From Anaerosacchariphilus polymeriproducens (lineage in GTDB: Bacteria > Bacillota > Clostridia > Lachnospirales > Lachnospiraceae), in assembly GCF_003363435.1 (NCBI RefSeq), contig NZ_QRCT01000028.1, forward strand, positions 1 through 64,000: a DNA stretch of 64,000 nucleotides, read 5' to 3'. The stretch's first letter is position 1, and every line of letters starts with the position of its first letter. The notes beneath the pieces are model-generated. The model was not told where the DNA came from. It saw nothing but the letters and a program-made list of their open reading frames with translations, and did no database searches. The translations under genes and the position numbers were made by a program. This document shows, one piece after another, positions 9,367-18,602 of this stretch.

Positions 9367-10104
9367 ATGAAGAACTATAAATTAATTATACAATATGAAG
9401 GGACGAAATATAGTGGGTGGCAGTCCCAGGGTAACACAACGAATACAATACAGGCCAAATTGGAAGGCGTTTTGTGTAAAATGCTGGGTCAGCCTGTGGA
9501 AATTCACGGATCCGGAAGGACGGACGCAGGGGTACATGCCAAAGGCCAGACAGCGAATTTTAAGGCAGATACAAAAAAGACCAAAGAAGAAATTCTTGAG
9601 TATCTGAATACTTATTTGCCACAGGATATTGGAGTAGTGCATATAGAAGAAGTGCCGCTGAATTTTCACAGCCGGTTACATGCAAAGAAGAAGACATACA
9701 TGTATCGGATTTGGAATTCTGAAATCCCGAATGTCTTAGACCGCAGATTTTTATATCATTGTCCCCAAAAACTGGATATAGAAAAAATGAAGGAAGCATC
9801 TGCTTATTTGATTGGACAACATGATTTTAAAAGTTTTTGTGCGAATAAGAGGATGAAAAAATCTACAGATAGAATTATTTATAAAATCGATATTTTGAAA
9901 ATAGGAGATGAGATACAATTTATTTTTTGCGGAAACGGTTTTTTATATAATATGATTCGGATTATGGTGGGGACTCTAGTAGAAGTTGGAGAGGGAAAAC
10001 GAAAACCAAAAGAAATGCCAACGATTATGGAAGCGAAAAATCGTGAATTGGCAGCCGGAACCATGCCTGCGCAAGGTTTAACACTATTAAATGTACAATA
10101 TTAG
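9367..10104 (+). CDS. truA: tRNA pseudouridine(38-40) synthase TruA
   Basis: TruA isomerises uridines 38-40 in the anticodon stem-loop of many tRNAs. The catalytic aspartate is Asp53 in GSGRTDAGVHA. The other family blocks FHSRLHAKKKTYMYRI, HDFKSFC and NGFLYNMIRIMVGTL are all present, and the 245-residue length is normal. The gene follows ytvI by 16 bases and has AAAGG about 8 bases before the ATG, so the two may share a transcript. Its codon use matches its neighbours. Confidence 0.97.
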   Translation: MKNYKLIIQYEGTKYSGWQSQGNTTNTIQAKLEGVLCKMLGQPVEIHGSGRTDAGVHAKGQTANFKADTKKTKEEILEYLNTYLPQDIGVVHIEEVPLNFHSRLHAKKKTYMYRIWNSEIPNVLDRRFLYHCPQKLDIEKMKEASAYLIGQHDFKSFCANKRMKKSTDRIIYKIDILKIGDEIQFIFCGNGFLYNMIRIMVGTLVEVGEGKRKPKEMPTIMEAKNRELAAGTMPAQGLTLLNVQY

Positions 10105-10125
10105 ACAGAAAACGGAGGTACTAGA

Positions 10126-10974
10126 ATGAAAAAAATGCTAGAATTAAGAAATCACATGCAGATTCCAACAATTGGATTCGGAACGTACAAATCAACACAA
10201 GCTCGTGATATTAAAGAATTTGAAGATGCAATTCGAGCGGGCAATCGTTATTTTGACACTGCTTCTTTTTATGGAAATGAAGAAAAATTAGGAAGTGTAT
10301 TAAATGCTAGTAATCTGCCGAGAGAAAGCTTTCAGATCGCTTCAAAAGTCTGGAAGGAAGAAATGGGTTATGAGAACACTTTAAATGCATGTAAAGCGTC
10401 GTTAAAGCGTTTACAAATGAATTATATTGATGTATATTTGGTACATTGGCCTAAGGCGGATATACAGGATGAAAATTGGAAAGTAAAATTATTGGATACA
10501 TGGAAAGCTATGGAAGAATGTTATGAAGCTGGTTTGGTTAAAGCAATTGGCGTTAGTAATTTCCTGCCGCATCATCTTGATGTGATTATGGAAAAAGCAA
10601 AAGTGCAGCCTATGATAAACCAATTAGAATTTCATCCTGGATACATACAAGCAGAAGCTGTATTATATAGCCAGAAAAATGATATTGTAGTTCAGGCTTG
10701 GAGCCCTTTGGGAAGAACAAAATTATTTGAAGACCCATTATTAGTAGAATTAGCAGAAAAATACCAAGTAAGTGTGGCACAAATCTGCCTGCGATTTGCG
10801 ATACAGCAACAGGTAATGCCCCTTCCTAAGTCGTCCAATTATGAAAGAATGTTAAATAATTTAGATGTATTTCATTTTGAAATACAAGAAGAAGATATGG
10901 AACGGATACAAAAAATGCCTCAGACAGGCTGGTCAGGGGAGCATCCGGATCGAGAAAGGGTTAAATTTCTATAA
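10126..10974 (+). CDS. Aldo/keto reductase
   Basis: A 282-residue NADPH-dependent aldo/keto reductase. The catalytic tetrad is complete: Asp44 in YFDTAS, Tyr49, Lys74 in ASKVW and His107 in VHWP. The AKR signatures AIGVSNF and the C-terminal cofactor block PLPKSSNYERMLNN are present. It resembles the AKR5 (2,5-diketogluconate reductase or glyoxal reductase) branch, but the substrate cannot be assigned. CGGAGG lies 9 bases before the ATG. It sits 21 bases after truA and 12 bases before the DUF815 gene, so these housekeeping genes probably share a transcript. Confidence 0.92.
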   Translation: MKKMLELRNHMQIPTIGFGTYKSTQARDIKEFEDAIRAGNRYFDTASFYGNEEKLGSVLNASNLPRESFQIASKVWKEEMGYENTLNACKASLKRLQMNYIDVYLVHWPKADIQDENWKVKLLDTWKAMEECYEAGLVKAIGVSNFLPHHLDVIMEKAKVQPMINQLEFHPGYIQAEAVLYSQKNDIVVQAWSPLGRTKLFEDPLLVELAEKYQVSVAQICLRFAIQQQVMPLPKSSNYERMLNNLDVFHFEIQEEDMERIQKMPQTGWSGEHPDRERVKFL

Positions 10975-10986
10975 AGGAGCACAAAC

Positions 10987-12291
10987 ATGTATAAAGAAAT
11001 ATCAAAGTTAGTGATTTACAGGAATTTAGAGCCACAAGGAATTTTAACGAATCTGGCTAAGATTTGTGAAAAGTTCGATCGTAAAGATTTTAATAGAGAT
11101 ACCTTAATCAACGATATTTATAAAGAGATTAATAAGCTTTTGGAGATTGCTACACAATATGGATTTGACTATAATCTGTGGCATTGCTATTTAGCCTATA
11201 TTTTAGCTACGAATGAAAATCCATTTAGTATTACATCAGAGAAAGCAGGAGCAAAAGACGGGACGGTTAATAAATTTGCTTTGAATGATTTTGAAATTTT
11301 CAAACACCTTTTTGATTATGATTTTTCAAGGCTGGAGATGGATTTAGGAATCGATTGTTTTCGTACTATTTTAGACTATCATTCTATAGAAAAACATGAA
11401 CAGCGTTATAATAAAAGTGTAAGTGATAAGGTAAAAGTTTTGAGCAGGGAAATAAACCAATCGAAGAATACCGAAGAGGTATTTAAAATTGTAACTGGGT
11501 TCTATCAAACCTATGGAGTAGGTAAATTTGGTTTAAATAAAGCGTTTCGTGTTCATCATTCTGATATGGGAGTTGAACTTTGTCCAATTAAAAATATTGA
11601 TGATGTTAGATTAAATGATTTAATTGGATATGAAATTCAAAAGAAGAAGTTAATTGAAAATACAGAGGCGTTTGTCGCCGGTAGGAAGGCAAATAACTGC
11701 TTATTGTTCGGAGACAGTGGAACAGGTAAATCGACCAGTATCAAAGCGATTTTAAATGAGTATTATGAACAGGGCCTTAGAATGATTGAAATATACAAAC
11801 ATCAGTTCCAGGATTTGACCTCTGTCATTGCTCAAATTAAGAATCGCAATTACAAATTTATCATTTTCATGGATGATTTATCGTTTGAAGAGTTTGAAAT
11901 TGAATATAAGTATTTAAAAGCTGTTATTGAAGGTGGATTAGAGACAAAACCGGACAATGTTCTGATATACGCGACTTCGAATAGAAGACATTTGATTCGA
12001 GAGACATGGTCTGACCGCTCTGATATATCGAAAGATGAACTACATCGTTCCGATACTGTGCAGGAAAAGCTTTCCTTAGTTTCCAGATTTGGTGTTACGA
12101 TAAATTATTCCAAGCCTTCTCAAAAAGAATTTTTTGAAATTGTGAAAGGTTTGGCTCAGAAGAATCCGGAAATCACTCTATCGGATGAAAAGTTGTGTGA
12201 GGAAGCGAATAAATGGGAACTTAGTCATGGAGGTATCTCAGGAAGAACGGCACAGCAGTTTATACTAAATATAGCAGGAAAAAACTTATAA
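10987..12291 (+). CDS. DUF815 family AAA ATPase
   Basis: The 434-residue protein carries the DUF815 ATPase. After a ~200-residue N-terminal helical region comes [12 protein letters not shown], then Walker [10 protein letters not shown] at about 242-250, a Walker B-like [12 protein letters not shown] near 291-302 and [12 protein letters not shown] as a sensor motif. The family is widespread in bacteria and has no established function; it looks like a stand-alone AAA+ remodelling ATPase. AAAGGAG lies 6 bases before the ATG. The downstream YhfC-type protease begins 13 bases after the stop, suggesting co-transcription but not proving a shared role. Confidence 0.85.
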   Translation: MYKEISKLVIYRNLEPQGILTNLAKICEKFDRKDFNRDTLINDIYKEINKLLEIATQYGFDYNLWHCYLAYILATNENPFSITSEKAGAKDGTVNKFALNDFEIFKHLFDYDFSRLEMDLGIDCFRTILDYHSIEKHEQRYNKSVSDKVKVLSREINQSKNTEEVFKIVTGFYQTYGVGKFGLNKAFRVHHSDMGVELCPIKNIDDVRLNDLIGYEIQKKKLIENTEAFVAGRKANNCLLFGDSGTGKSTSIKAILNEYYEQGLRMIEIYKHQFQDLTSVIAQIKNRNYKFIIFMDDLSFEEFEIEYKYLKAVIEGGLETKPDNVLIYATSNRRHLIRETWSDRSDISKDELHRSDTVQEKLSLVSRFGVTINYSKPSQKEFFEIVKGLAQKNPEITLSDEKLCEEANKWELSHGGISGRTAQQFILNIAGKNL

Positions 12292-12304
12292 AGAGGAGGG
12301 CTTT

Positions 12305-13105
12305 ATGACAAATGTAAATCAAGTACCAATGACATCTATTATTTTTATGGTTGTTTCAGCAATATTATGTTTTTTAACTCCAATTGTTTTGATGATTGTA
12401 GTGAGAATAAAGACGAAAGCTAAATTAATGCCAACTTTAGTTGGAGCCGGTATTTTTATTGTATTTGCTCTAATACTAGAGCAGATATGTCATTCTATAT
12501 TCCTTGTTATTGATTCGCCATTAAGTCGATTTGTTAATAATAATGTCTGGATATATGCTCTTTATGCAGGTTTAGCAGCAGGTATATTTGAAGAGACAGG
12601 AAGATACGTTGCTTTTAAATTTTTATTAAAAAAGCACGATAAGAAAATAAATGCTATAACATATGGAATTGGACATGGTGGAATTGAGATGATTATACTC
12701 GGAGGGCTCTCTATGTTAAATGCACTAGCCACTTCCATTATGATTAATTCTCAAGGGATTGAAGGAATCTTAGCGCTTGTACCGGAAAGTGCAAAGGAAA
12801 CAACAAAAACGGGTCTTGAGTCATTGATTACGTCTCAAAGTTATCTCTATCTAATCACTTTTGAAGAAAGAGTAGCTGCAGTTATTTTACATGTCTCTCT
12901 TTCTGTTTTAGTATTTGTAGCTGTAAAAAATTCGAGAAATAAATTTTTGTTCCCACTTGCAATTATTTTGCATGCATTGATAGACATTATTGCAGTTTTT
13001 GCACAAAAAGGGATTATTTCAAGTATATTAGTTATGGAAGTTATAATTGCTGTATTTGTTATTGCAGTCGCAATTTATGCTTCTAAGGTTTATAAAAAGG
13101 AATAG
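12305..13105 (+). CDS. YhfC family intramembrane glutamic-type protease
   Basis: The 266-residue protein has about seven membrane segments. It shows the YhfC signatures FEETGRY (acidic pair, residues about 95-101), GIGHGGIE (about 123-130) and a late HALIDI near 218-223, a distant version of the CPBP/Abi glutamic intramembrane protease site. Its likely job is cleavage of a membrane substrate, which is unknown. AGAGGAGGG lies 6 bases before the ATG. The gene is the last of the truA-to-YhfC run and is followed by a strong hairpin terminator. Confidence 0.82.
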   Translation: MTNVNQVPMTSIIFMVVSAILCFLTPIVLMIVVRIKTKAKLMPTLVGAGIFIVFALILEQICHSIFLVIDSPLSRFVNNNVWIYALYAGLAAGIFEETGRYVAFKFLLKKHDKKINAITYGIGHGGIEMIILGGLSMLNALATSIMINSQGIEGILALVPESAKETTKTGLESLITSQSYLYLITFEERVAAVILHVSLSVLVFVAVKNSRNKFLFPLAIILHALIDIIAVFAQKGIISSILVMEVIIAVFVIAVAIYASKVYKKE

Positions 13106-13157
13106 ATGTTGTTATTATTCAAGCCCTAATAATGTAACTTGATTTACTGAAAGACTG

Positions 13158-13188
13158 TTACACTAGTTATCTAGTGTAATGGTTTTTT
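13158..13188 (+). terminator. Terminator after the YhfC-family gene
   Basis: TTACACTAG (13158-13166) pairs perfectly with CTAGTGTAA (13171-13179) over a 4-base loop, followed by TGG and six T. Confidence 0.88.
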
Positions 13189-13210
13189 AAATATTGGGAG
13201 GATCATTTTC

Positions 13211-14101
13211 ATGATAGAAGAGATACAGGCCAAAACATTAGTTCAGAAAGTGAAGTATGATAATAACAAATGGTTTGGGATAGATTATAATATAAATTTG
13301 TATAAAGGTTGTTCTCACGGATGTATTTATTGTGACAGTCGAAGTAACTGCTATCAGATTGAGGATTTTGACAGAGTACGAGTAAAAGAAAATACTTCTG
13401 AAATATTGAGGAGAGAATTAAAGTCTAAAAAGATGAAAGGTGTAATTGGAATCGGTGCCATGTCTGATACTTACAACCCATACGAAGCTAAGTTGAAAGT
13501 AACAAGAAGAGCACTTGAATTAATTGATGAGTTTGGTTTCGGGATATCTATTGATACCAAAAGTGCACTAGTAACCAGAGATATCGATATCATTCAGAGA
13601 ATAGTAAATAGACATTCGGGTATTGTTAAACTTACAATTACTACAGCAGATGATTTATTATCAAAAATAATAGAGCCAAATGTAAATGCAAGTTCAAAAA
13701 GATTTGAGACAATTAAGGAATTAAGCCGAGAAGGGATCTTTTGCGGTGTTTTATTGGCACCGCTATTGCCCTTTATTACGGATACAGAAGAAAATATTAA
13801 AGAAATTGTAAGGTTAGCTTATGAAAATGGTGCAAAATTTGTTTATGGTATGTATGGGGTTACGCTTAGAGAAAATCAAAGAGAATATTTTTATGAACAG
13901 CTAAATAATAAATTTGAAGGACTTACTTCTAAATACAGGGAACAATACAAGGATGCGTATTTTTGTAATAGTTTAAAAAGTAGACATTTGCAGAAAATAT
14001 TAGAAGATGAGTGTAAGCAATATGGTCTTTTCTATAAAATGGAAGACATAATAGAAAATTACAAGAAGAAAAGGGACTATCAGCAGATTAGTTTGTTTTA
14101 G
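13211..14101 (+). CDS. SPL family radical SAM protein (COG1533)
   Basis: The 296-residue protein has the radical SAM cluster motif CSHGCIYC with cysteines at 34, 38 and 41, preceded by NINLYKG. The pattern GAMSDTYNPYEA and the SIDTKSAL and DTEENIKEIV blocks match the COG1533 group that includes spore photoproduct lyase. It is shorter than, and lacks clear hallmarks of, a true SplB, so DNA repair activity is not established. GGGAGG lies 10 bases before the ATG. It stands between two terminator or promoter regions and is probably transcribed alone. Confidence 0.85.
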   Translation: MIEEIQAKTLVQKVKYDNNKWFGIDYNINLYKGCSHGCIYCDSRSNCYQIEDFDRVRVKENTSEILRRELKSKKMKGVIGIGAMSDTYNPYEAKLKVTRRALELIDEFGFGISIDTKSALVTRDIDIIQRIVNRHSGIVKLTITTADDLLSKIIEPNVNASSKRFETIKELSREGIFCGVLLAPLLPFITDTEENIKEIVRLAYENGAKFVYGMYGVTLRENQREYFYEQLNNKFEGLTSKYREQYKDAYFCNSLKSRHLQKILEDECKQYGLFYKMEDIIENYKKKRDYQQISLF

Positions 14102-14134
14102 ATTTTGTTAATTAATTAAAAAAGTATAAAGTAC

Positions 14135-14163
14135 TTGCATTACTGTGTATTATTTGTTATATA
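14135..14163 (+). promoter_or_regulatory. Possible sigma-A promoter for clpB
   Basis: TTGCAT (14135-14140) is followed after 17 bases by TATATA (14158-14163). The -10 is imperfect and the region is AT-rich, so chance is possible. I saw neither a CIRCE element nor a CtsR operator here. Confidence 0.35.
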
Positions 14164-14207
14164 TATTATAGAACAGTCATATGTCTATTAGGTTAGGAGG
14201 TAAGATT

Positions 14208-16793
14208 ATGAATATTAACAAATTTACGCAAAAATCCATTGAAGCAGTGAATGGATGTGAAAAACTTGCTTATGAATATGGGAATCAAGAAATAGAACAA
14301 GAACACTTATTAGTCAGCTTATTGACACAGGAAGACAGTCTTATTATAAAACTAATTGAAAAAATGGAAATAGATAAAGACCATTTCAGAAATAAGGCCA
14401 TAGAATATCTTAGTAAACGTACCAAAGTATCAGGAGGTCAGATCTTTGTTGGTCAGAATTTAAATAAGGTTCTAATCCATGCTGAGGATGAAGCAGAACA
14501 AATGGGTGATGAATATGTATCTGTGGAACACTTGTTTTTAGCATTATTAAAGTATTCAAATTCTGCAATGAAAGAAATCTGGAAAGAGTATGGTATAACG
14601 AGAGATCGTTTTTTGCAGGCTTTAGCTACAGTTCGTGGAAATCAGAGAGTAACCACCGATAATCCGGAGGCTACTTATGATACACTGTCGAAATATGGTT
14701 TTGATATGGTAGAACGGGCGAAAGAACAAAAATTAGATCCTGTCATCGGAAGGGATGCGGAGATTCGTAATGTTATACGCATTCTCTCAAGGAAGACAAA
14801 GAACAACCCTGTTCTAATCGGAGAACCAGGGGTAGGAAAAACAGCAGTAGTAGAGGGGCTGGCACAAAGAATTGTTCGTGGTGATGTCCCGGAAGGCTTG
14901 AAGGATAAGAAACTTTTTGCTCTAGATATGGGAGCATTGGTTGCAGGCGCAAAATATCGTGGTGAATTTGAAGAACGTTTAAAAGCTGTACTTGAAGAGG
15001 TCAAAAAGAGTGAAGGAAGGATTATTCTGTTTATTGATGAGCTTCATACGATAGTAGGTGCAGGTAAGACAGATGGTGCGATGGATGCAGGGAATATGTT
15101 GAAACCTATGCTTGCAAGAGGTGAACTACATTGTATTGGAGCGACTACACTAGATGAATATCGTCAGTACATTGAGAAAGATGCTGCTTTAGAACGACGT
15201 TTCCAACCTGTCATGGTAGATGAACCGACAGTAGAAGATACGATTTCAATCTTAAGGGGATTAAAGGAACGTTATGAAGTTTTCCATGGAGTGAAAATTA
15301 TGGATGCTGCTTTGGTATCGGCAGCAGTACTTTCACATCGGTATATAGCAGATCGGTTTTTACCAGATAAGGCCATTGATTTAGTAGATGAGGCATGTGC
15401 TTTGATAAAAACGGAGTTAGATTCCATGCCTACAGAGTTAGATGAATTACAAAGACGAATTATGCAAATGGAAATTGAAGAAGCGGCGTTGAAAAAAGAG
15501 ACGGATCGTCTGAGTAAAGAACGTTTGCAAAATCTGCAGAGAGAAATGGCTGAACTAAGAGACCAATTTATTGCTAGTAAGACACAATGGGATAATGAGA
15601 AGAAATCTGTTGAAAAACTCCAGAAATTAAGAGAGGAAATAGAATCTCTGAATAATGAAATCCAAAAGGCAAAGATGAATTATGATTTAGAGAAGGCAGC
15701 AGAATTACAATACGGTACGTTGCCAAAACTTGAAGAGGAGTTGCAAATTGAAGAAAGTAAAATTAAAAAACAGGATTTAAGTTTGGTTCATGAAAGTGTA
15801 ACGGATGAAGAGATTGCAAAAATTATTTCCAGATGGACGGGAATTCCGGTTTCCAAACTTACTGAAAATGAAAGAACCAAGATTTTGCATTTGGATAAGG
15901 AACTTCATAATCGTGTCGTTGGACAGGAAGAAGGAGTATCCAAAGTTACAGAAGCGATCATTCGATCAAAAGCTGGGATTAAAGATCCATCAAAACCAAT
16001 AGGGTCTTTCCTATTCTTAGGTCCTACAGGTGTAGGAAAAACAGAATTAGCCAAAGCGTTAGCAGCTAGTCTGTTTGATGATGAGCAGAACATGGTTCGT
16101 ATTGATATGAGTGAATATATGGAAAAATTTTCTGTATCCAGATTAATTGGAGCACCTCCAGGATATGTAGGATATGAGGAAGGTGGTCAGCTTTCGGAAG
16201 CGGTAAGAAGAAAACCATATTCTGTAGTATTATTTGATGAAATAGAAAAAGCTCATCCTGACGTTTTTAATGTGTTATTGCAAGTATTGGATGATGGTAG
16301 AATTACAGATTCACAAGGACGAACCGTAGATTTCAAGAATACAATTTTAATTATGACATCTAATATAGGTTCTGAGTATCTTTTGGATGGAATTGATCAA
16401 AATGGTGAAATCAAAGAAGAAAATGAAAAACTGGTCATGAATCAATTACGTGGAAGTTTCAGACCTGAATTTTTGAATCGTTTAGATGAAATTATTATGT
16501 TTAAACCGTTGACAAAATCTAATATTGGTATGATAATTAATTTGTTGGTTCAAGAATTGAATCAACGCTTGCAAGACAGAGAAATTTGTGTTGAATTAAC
16601 AGACAGAGCAAAAGAATTTATTGTTGAACATGGATATGATCCTATTTATGGAGCAAGACCATTGAAACGATATTTACAAAAGCATGTAGAAACATTATCA
16701 GCTAAGTTGATTTTACAAGGTGATGTAAGTATAGGTGAAAAAATAATGATTGACGAAAATGAAGGACAATTAATTGCTCGTGTAGAAAAATAG
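14208..16793 (+). CDS. clpB: ATP-dependent disaggregase ClpB
   Basis: ClpB is the Hsp100 hexamer that rescues aggregated proteins together with DnaK. The 861-residue protein contains the paired Clp-N repeats (about 1-145), a first AAA+ domain with Walker A GEPGVGKT at about 205-212, a coiled-coil M-domain insertion at about 405-525, and a second AAA+ domain with Walker A GPTGVGKT at about 605-612. The C-terminal block [17 protein letters not shown] is typical. The M-domain and the absence of a ClpP-binding loop separate it from ClpC and ClpA. I start at ATG 14208 behind TAGGAGGTA; the longer frame from 14181 would run through that site. Confidence 0.97.
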   Translation: MNINKFTQKSIEAVNGCEKLAYEYGNQEIEQEHLLVSLLTQEDSLIIKLIEKMEIDKDHFRNKAIEYLSKRTKVSGGQIFVGQNLNKVLIHAEDEAEQMGDEYVSVEHLFLALLKYSNSAMKEIWKEYGITRDRFLQALATVRGNQRVTTDNPEATYDTLSKYGFDMVERAKEQKLDPVIGRDAEIRNVIRILSRKTKNNPVLIGEPGVGKTAVVEGLAQRIVRGDVPEGLKDKKLFALDMGALVAGAKYRGEFEERLKAVLEEVKKSEGRIILFIDELHTIVGAGKTDGAMDAGNMLKPMLARGELHCIGATTLDEYRQYIEKDAALERRFQPVMVDEPTVEDTISILRGLKERYEVFHGVKIMDAALVSAAVLSHRYIADRFLPDKAIDLVDEACALIKTELDSMPTELDELQRRIMQMEIEEAALKKETDRLSKERLQNLQREMAELRDQFIASKTQWDNEKKSVEKLQKLREEIESLNNEIQKAKMNYDLEKAAELQYGTLPKLEEELQIEESKIKKQDLSLVHESVTDEEIAKIISRWTGIPVSKLTENERTKILHLDKELHNRVVGQEEGVSKVTEAIIRSKAGIKDPSKPIGSFLFLGPTGVGKTELAKALAASLFDDEQNMVRIDMSEYMEKFSVSRLIGAPPGYVGYEEGGQLSEAVRRKPYSVVLFDEIEKAHPDVFNVLLQVLDDGRITDSQGRTVDFKNTILIMTSNIGSEYLLDGIDQNGEIKEENEKLVMNQLRGSFRPEFLNRLDEIIMFKPLTKSNIGMIINLLVQELNQRLQDREICVELTDRAKEFIVEHGYDPIYGARPLKRYLQKHVETLSAKLILQGDVSIGEKIMIDENEGQLIARVEK

Positions 16794-16809
16794 AAGAGAG
16801 GAATTGAAA

Positions 16810-16983
16810 ATGTTACCCAAAGATCCGGCCGTTTTGTTAAGTTATGTAAACACGCAGTTGCGAGATCATTATGAGAACTTTGATGAATTCTGTAATTGTT
16901 TATGCGTGGAACCCGAAAGGATTATTAATACTCTTGAAACCATTGATTACGAGTATAATCCCAAATGTAATCAATTTGTATAA
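16810..16983 (+). CDS. DUF4250 domain-containing small protein
   Basis: A 57-codon gene lies 16 bases after clpB behind AGAGAGGA, in a frame different from the longer ORF that overlaps it. It begins MLPKDPAVLLSYVNTQLRDH and ends near ETIDYEYNPKCNQFV, the start and end pattern of DUF4250, a small cytoplasmic family of unknown function found in Firmicutes and relatives. It contains three cysteines in a short NCLC and KC context. The spacing suggests co-transcription with clpB. Confidence 0.8.
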   Translation: MLPKDPAVLLSYVNTQLRDHYENFDEFCNCLCVEPERIINTLETIDYEYNPKCNQFV

Positions 16984-17014
16984 ATACAAAAGGAAAATAA
17001 GAGAGGACAAAAGA

Positions 17015-17503
17015 ATGAATCAAGAACGTAATAAAATACAAAAAAAGATATGGGCAATTGAAATTGGGCTAGTGTTGAGTATTGCGGCATATATCGCATT
17101 TACTTTAATATTTAAGATTTTTAATATTTTAGCTTTTCAAATTATTGTAGTTGTTTTTTTAGTATTGATCCAATTAATTGAAGCTTTCATAGAACCATAT
17201 TGGATGGGGCATCTTAAGGAGTTAAGTTCGGACTCTGCAAAAAAATCTGCCTATATAAAAATGGTTCTGTTAGGAGTTTCTAGTGTAATTTGTTTATCTG
17301 TCTTTATGTTTATGATCGGTGAAAATGATCAATCGGGATATTCTTCAGTAGGGTTTTATTTTGCAATTGGAGCAATCTTGATCAATCGATTAAAACATAA
17401 AGAGAAAAGAAAGTTCTTGGGAATTGAGGAAGAGACAGAAGAAAAGATTGAAAAAAATTATGAACCTCAAAATGTGAATGAGGAAGAAAATTCAAAAAAT
17501 TAG
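17015..17503 (+). CDS. Hypothetical four-helix membrane protein
   Basis: I do not recognise this family. From the ATG at 17015, which has AGAGAGGA about 8 bases upstream, the protein is 162 residues with four hydrophobic segments (about residues 13-33, 37-56, 80-98 and 107-122). It has a basic N-terminus, MNQERNKIQKK, and a charged cytoplasmic tail rich in Lys, Glu and Asn after about 125. An in-frame extension back to 16871 overlaps the DUF4250 gene and is not credible. It is placed between that gene and a terminator. Confidence 0.65.
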   Translation: MNQERNKIQKKIWAIEIGLVLSIAAYIAFTLIFKIFNILAFQIIVVVFLVLIQLIEAFIEPYWMGHLKELSSDSAKKSAYIKMVLLGVSSVICLSVFMFMIGENDQSGYSSVGFYFAIGAILINRLKHKEKRKFLGIEEETEEKIEKNYEPQNVNEEENSKN

Positions 17504-17510
17504 TTAGTTG

Positions 17511-17543
17511 GGGTGTCGTATAAAATTGTGCGGCACCCTTTTT
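17511..17543 (+). terminator. Terminator after the four-helix membrane gene
   Basis: GGGTGTCG (17511-17518) pairs with CGGCACCC (17531-17538) with one G-U pair, followed by five T. Confidence 0.85.
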
Positions 17544-17572
17544 ATAGGAAAATGAGTTCCAGTTCCTATAAA
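17541..17572. repeat. Perfect 10-bp inverted repeat upstream of the deacetylase gene
   Basis: TTTATAGGAA (17541-17550) and TTCCTATAAA (17563-17572) are exact inverse copies around a 12-base spacer, directly after the preceding terminator and about 90 bases before the next start. It may be an operator or a second hairpin. Confidence 0.45.
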
Positions 17573-17662
17573 ATAAGTAATCGTAAAGTATCCTAGGGGT
17601 ATATATTTTTTCTAATAATTGCATATATTTTTCATAAGTAAGGAAATGGAGAATGTTCAATA

Positions 17663-18322
17663 ATGAGAAAATTGTGCATGTATTTATTTCTGCTAAACAT
17701 TGCTTTGCTATTTGTATTACAGTTTTGGAATAGCAAACAAAAGGAAACACTAGGGAATGAAGTAGTGAAACCTAAAGTTGCATTGACTTTTGATGATGGA
17801 CCACATCCATACTATACCGCACAATTGTTGGATGCTTTAAAAGAAAGAAATGTGAAAGCAACTTTTTTTGTTATAGGTAAACAGATAGATGGAAATGAAG
17901 AAATTATAAAAAGAATGTATAAAGAAGGTCATCTCATTGGAAATCATACATATAATCATGTTAAGTTAAAAGGGTTAAGTGATAAACAAGCCTGTGAAGA
18001 ATTGTTAAAGACGTGTAAAGTTTTACATAGAATAACAGGTGAATATACAGAATATATCAGACCTCCGTTTGGAGAGTGGAATCATAAGCTGGATTGCAAG
18101 ATTAATATGATTCCTGTTATGTGGGACGTAGATCCAAAGGATTGGAGAAGTTCTAATGTTTCAAAAGTAGTAAAACAAGTAGTGACTGAGGTGGAAGAAA
18201 ATGATATTATATTATTACACGATTATTATAAAACAAGTGTGCAGGCAGCAATAGAAATTGTAGATCAGTTACAAGAAGATGGATATCAATTTGTTACGGT
18301 AGATCAATTAATTCTAGATTAA
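17663..18322 (+). CDS. Polysaccharide deacetylase (NodB domain)
   Basis: The 219-residue protein has an N-terminal hydrophobic anchor or signal (about 3-20) and a complete NodB carbohydrate esterase domain. The metal site is readable: Asp pair in TFDDGPH (about 39-45) and the His pair in GNHTYNH (about 93-99). RPPFGEWN, MWDVDPKDW and ILLHDYY are the later family motifs. It should remove acetyl groups from peptidoglycan or another GlcNAc polymer outside the membrane; a sporulation-linked PdaA/PdaB-like role is possible but not shown. GGAAATGGAG lies roughly 11 bases before the ATG. The Smr-domain gene begins 20 bases after the stop. Confidence 0.9.
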   Translation: MRKLCMYLFLLNIALLFVLQFWNSKQKETLGNEVVKPKVALTFDDGPHPYYTAQLLDALKERNVKATFFVIGKQIDGNEEIIKRMYKEGHLIGNHTYNHVKLKGLSDKQACEELLKTCKVLHRITGEYTEYIRPPFGEWNHKLDCKINMIPVMWDVDPKDWRSSNVSKVVKQVVTEVEENDIILLHDYYKTSVQAAIEIVDQLQEDGYQFVTVDQLILD

Positions 18323-18342
18323 AATGGAAAGTGGAGAAGATT

Positions 18343-18591
18343 ATGAATACAGGAATTTTAGAAATTGATATTCATACTATGAATCAGTTTCAAGCAAAAG
18401 TAATGATAGACAGTAGTTTGAAAAAGGTGAGAGCAGATATCTATCGGATTCGAATTGTACATGGATATCATGGTGGAACTGTATTAAGAGATATGGTTAG
18501 AAAAGTTTATAAGGGGCATCCAAAAGTAAAAAGAATAGAGGTTGGAATCAATCAAGGAGAAACAGATTTAATATTAAGAGAGTTGTTTTAA
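18343..18591 (+). CDS. Small Smr-domain protein
   Basis: An 82-residue protein that is almost entirely one Smr (MutS2 C-terminal-like) domain. It opens with LEIDIHTM, corresponding to the LDLHG strand. HGYHGGTVLRDMV near 45-57 corresponds to the HGxGxGxLR nuclease loop, and it ends with IEVGINQGETDLIL. Smr domains nick DNA or cleave RNA, including at collided ribosomes; here the glycine loop is slightly divergent and activity is uncertain. ATG 18343 is preceded by GTGGAGAAG; GTG 18331 is in frame but lies in that site. It precedes rarA by 11 bases. Confidence 0.8.
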   Translation: MNTGILEIDIHTMNQFQAKVMIDSSLKKVRADIYRIRIVHGYHGGTVLRDMVRKVYKGHPKVKRIEVGINQGETDLILRELF

Positions 18592-18602
18592 TTGGAGGAA
18601 TT

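Noticed and set aside
9395-9607. Second forward frame inside truA
   Set aside because: No ribosome site, full overlap with a conserved gene and no motif.
14101-14207. Heat-shock operator (CIRCE or CtsR) before clpB
   Set aside because: Read through the whole gap on both strands; neither the CIRCE inverted repeat nor paired CtsR heptads are there.
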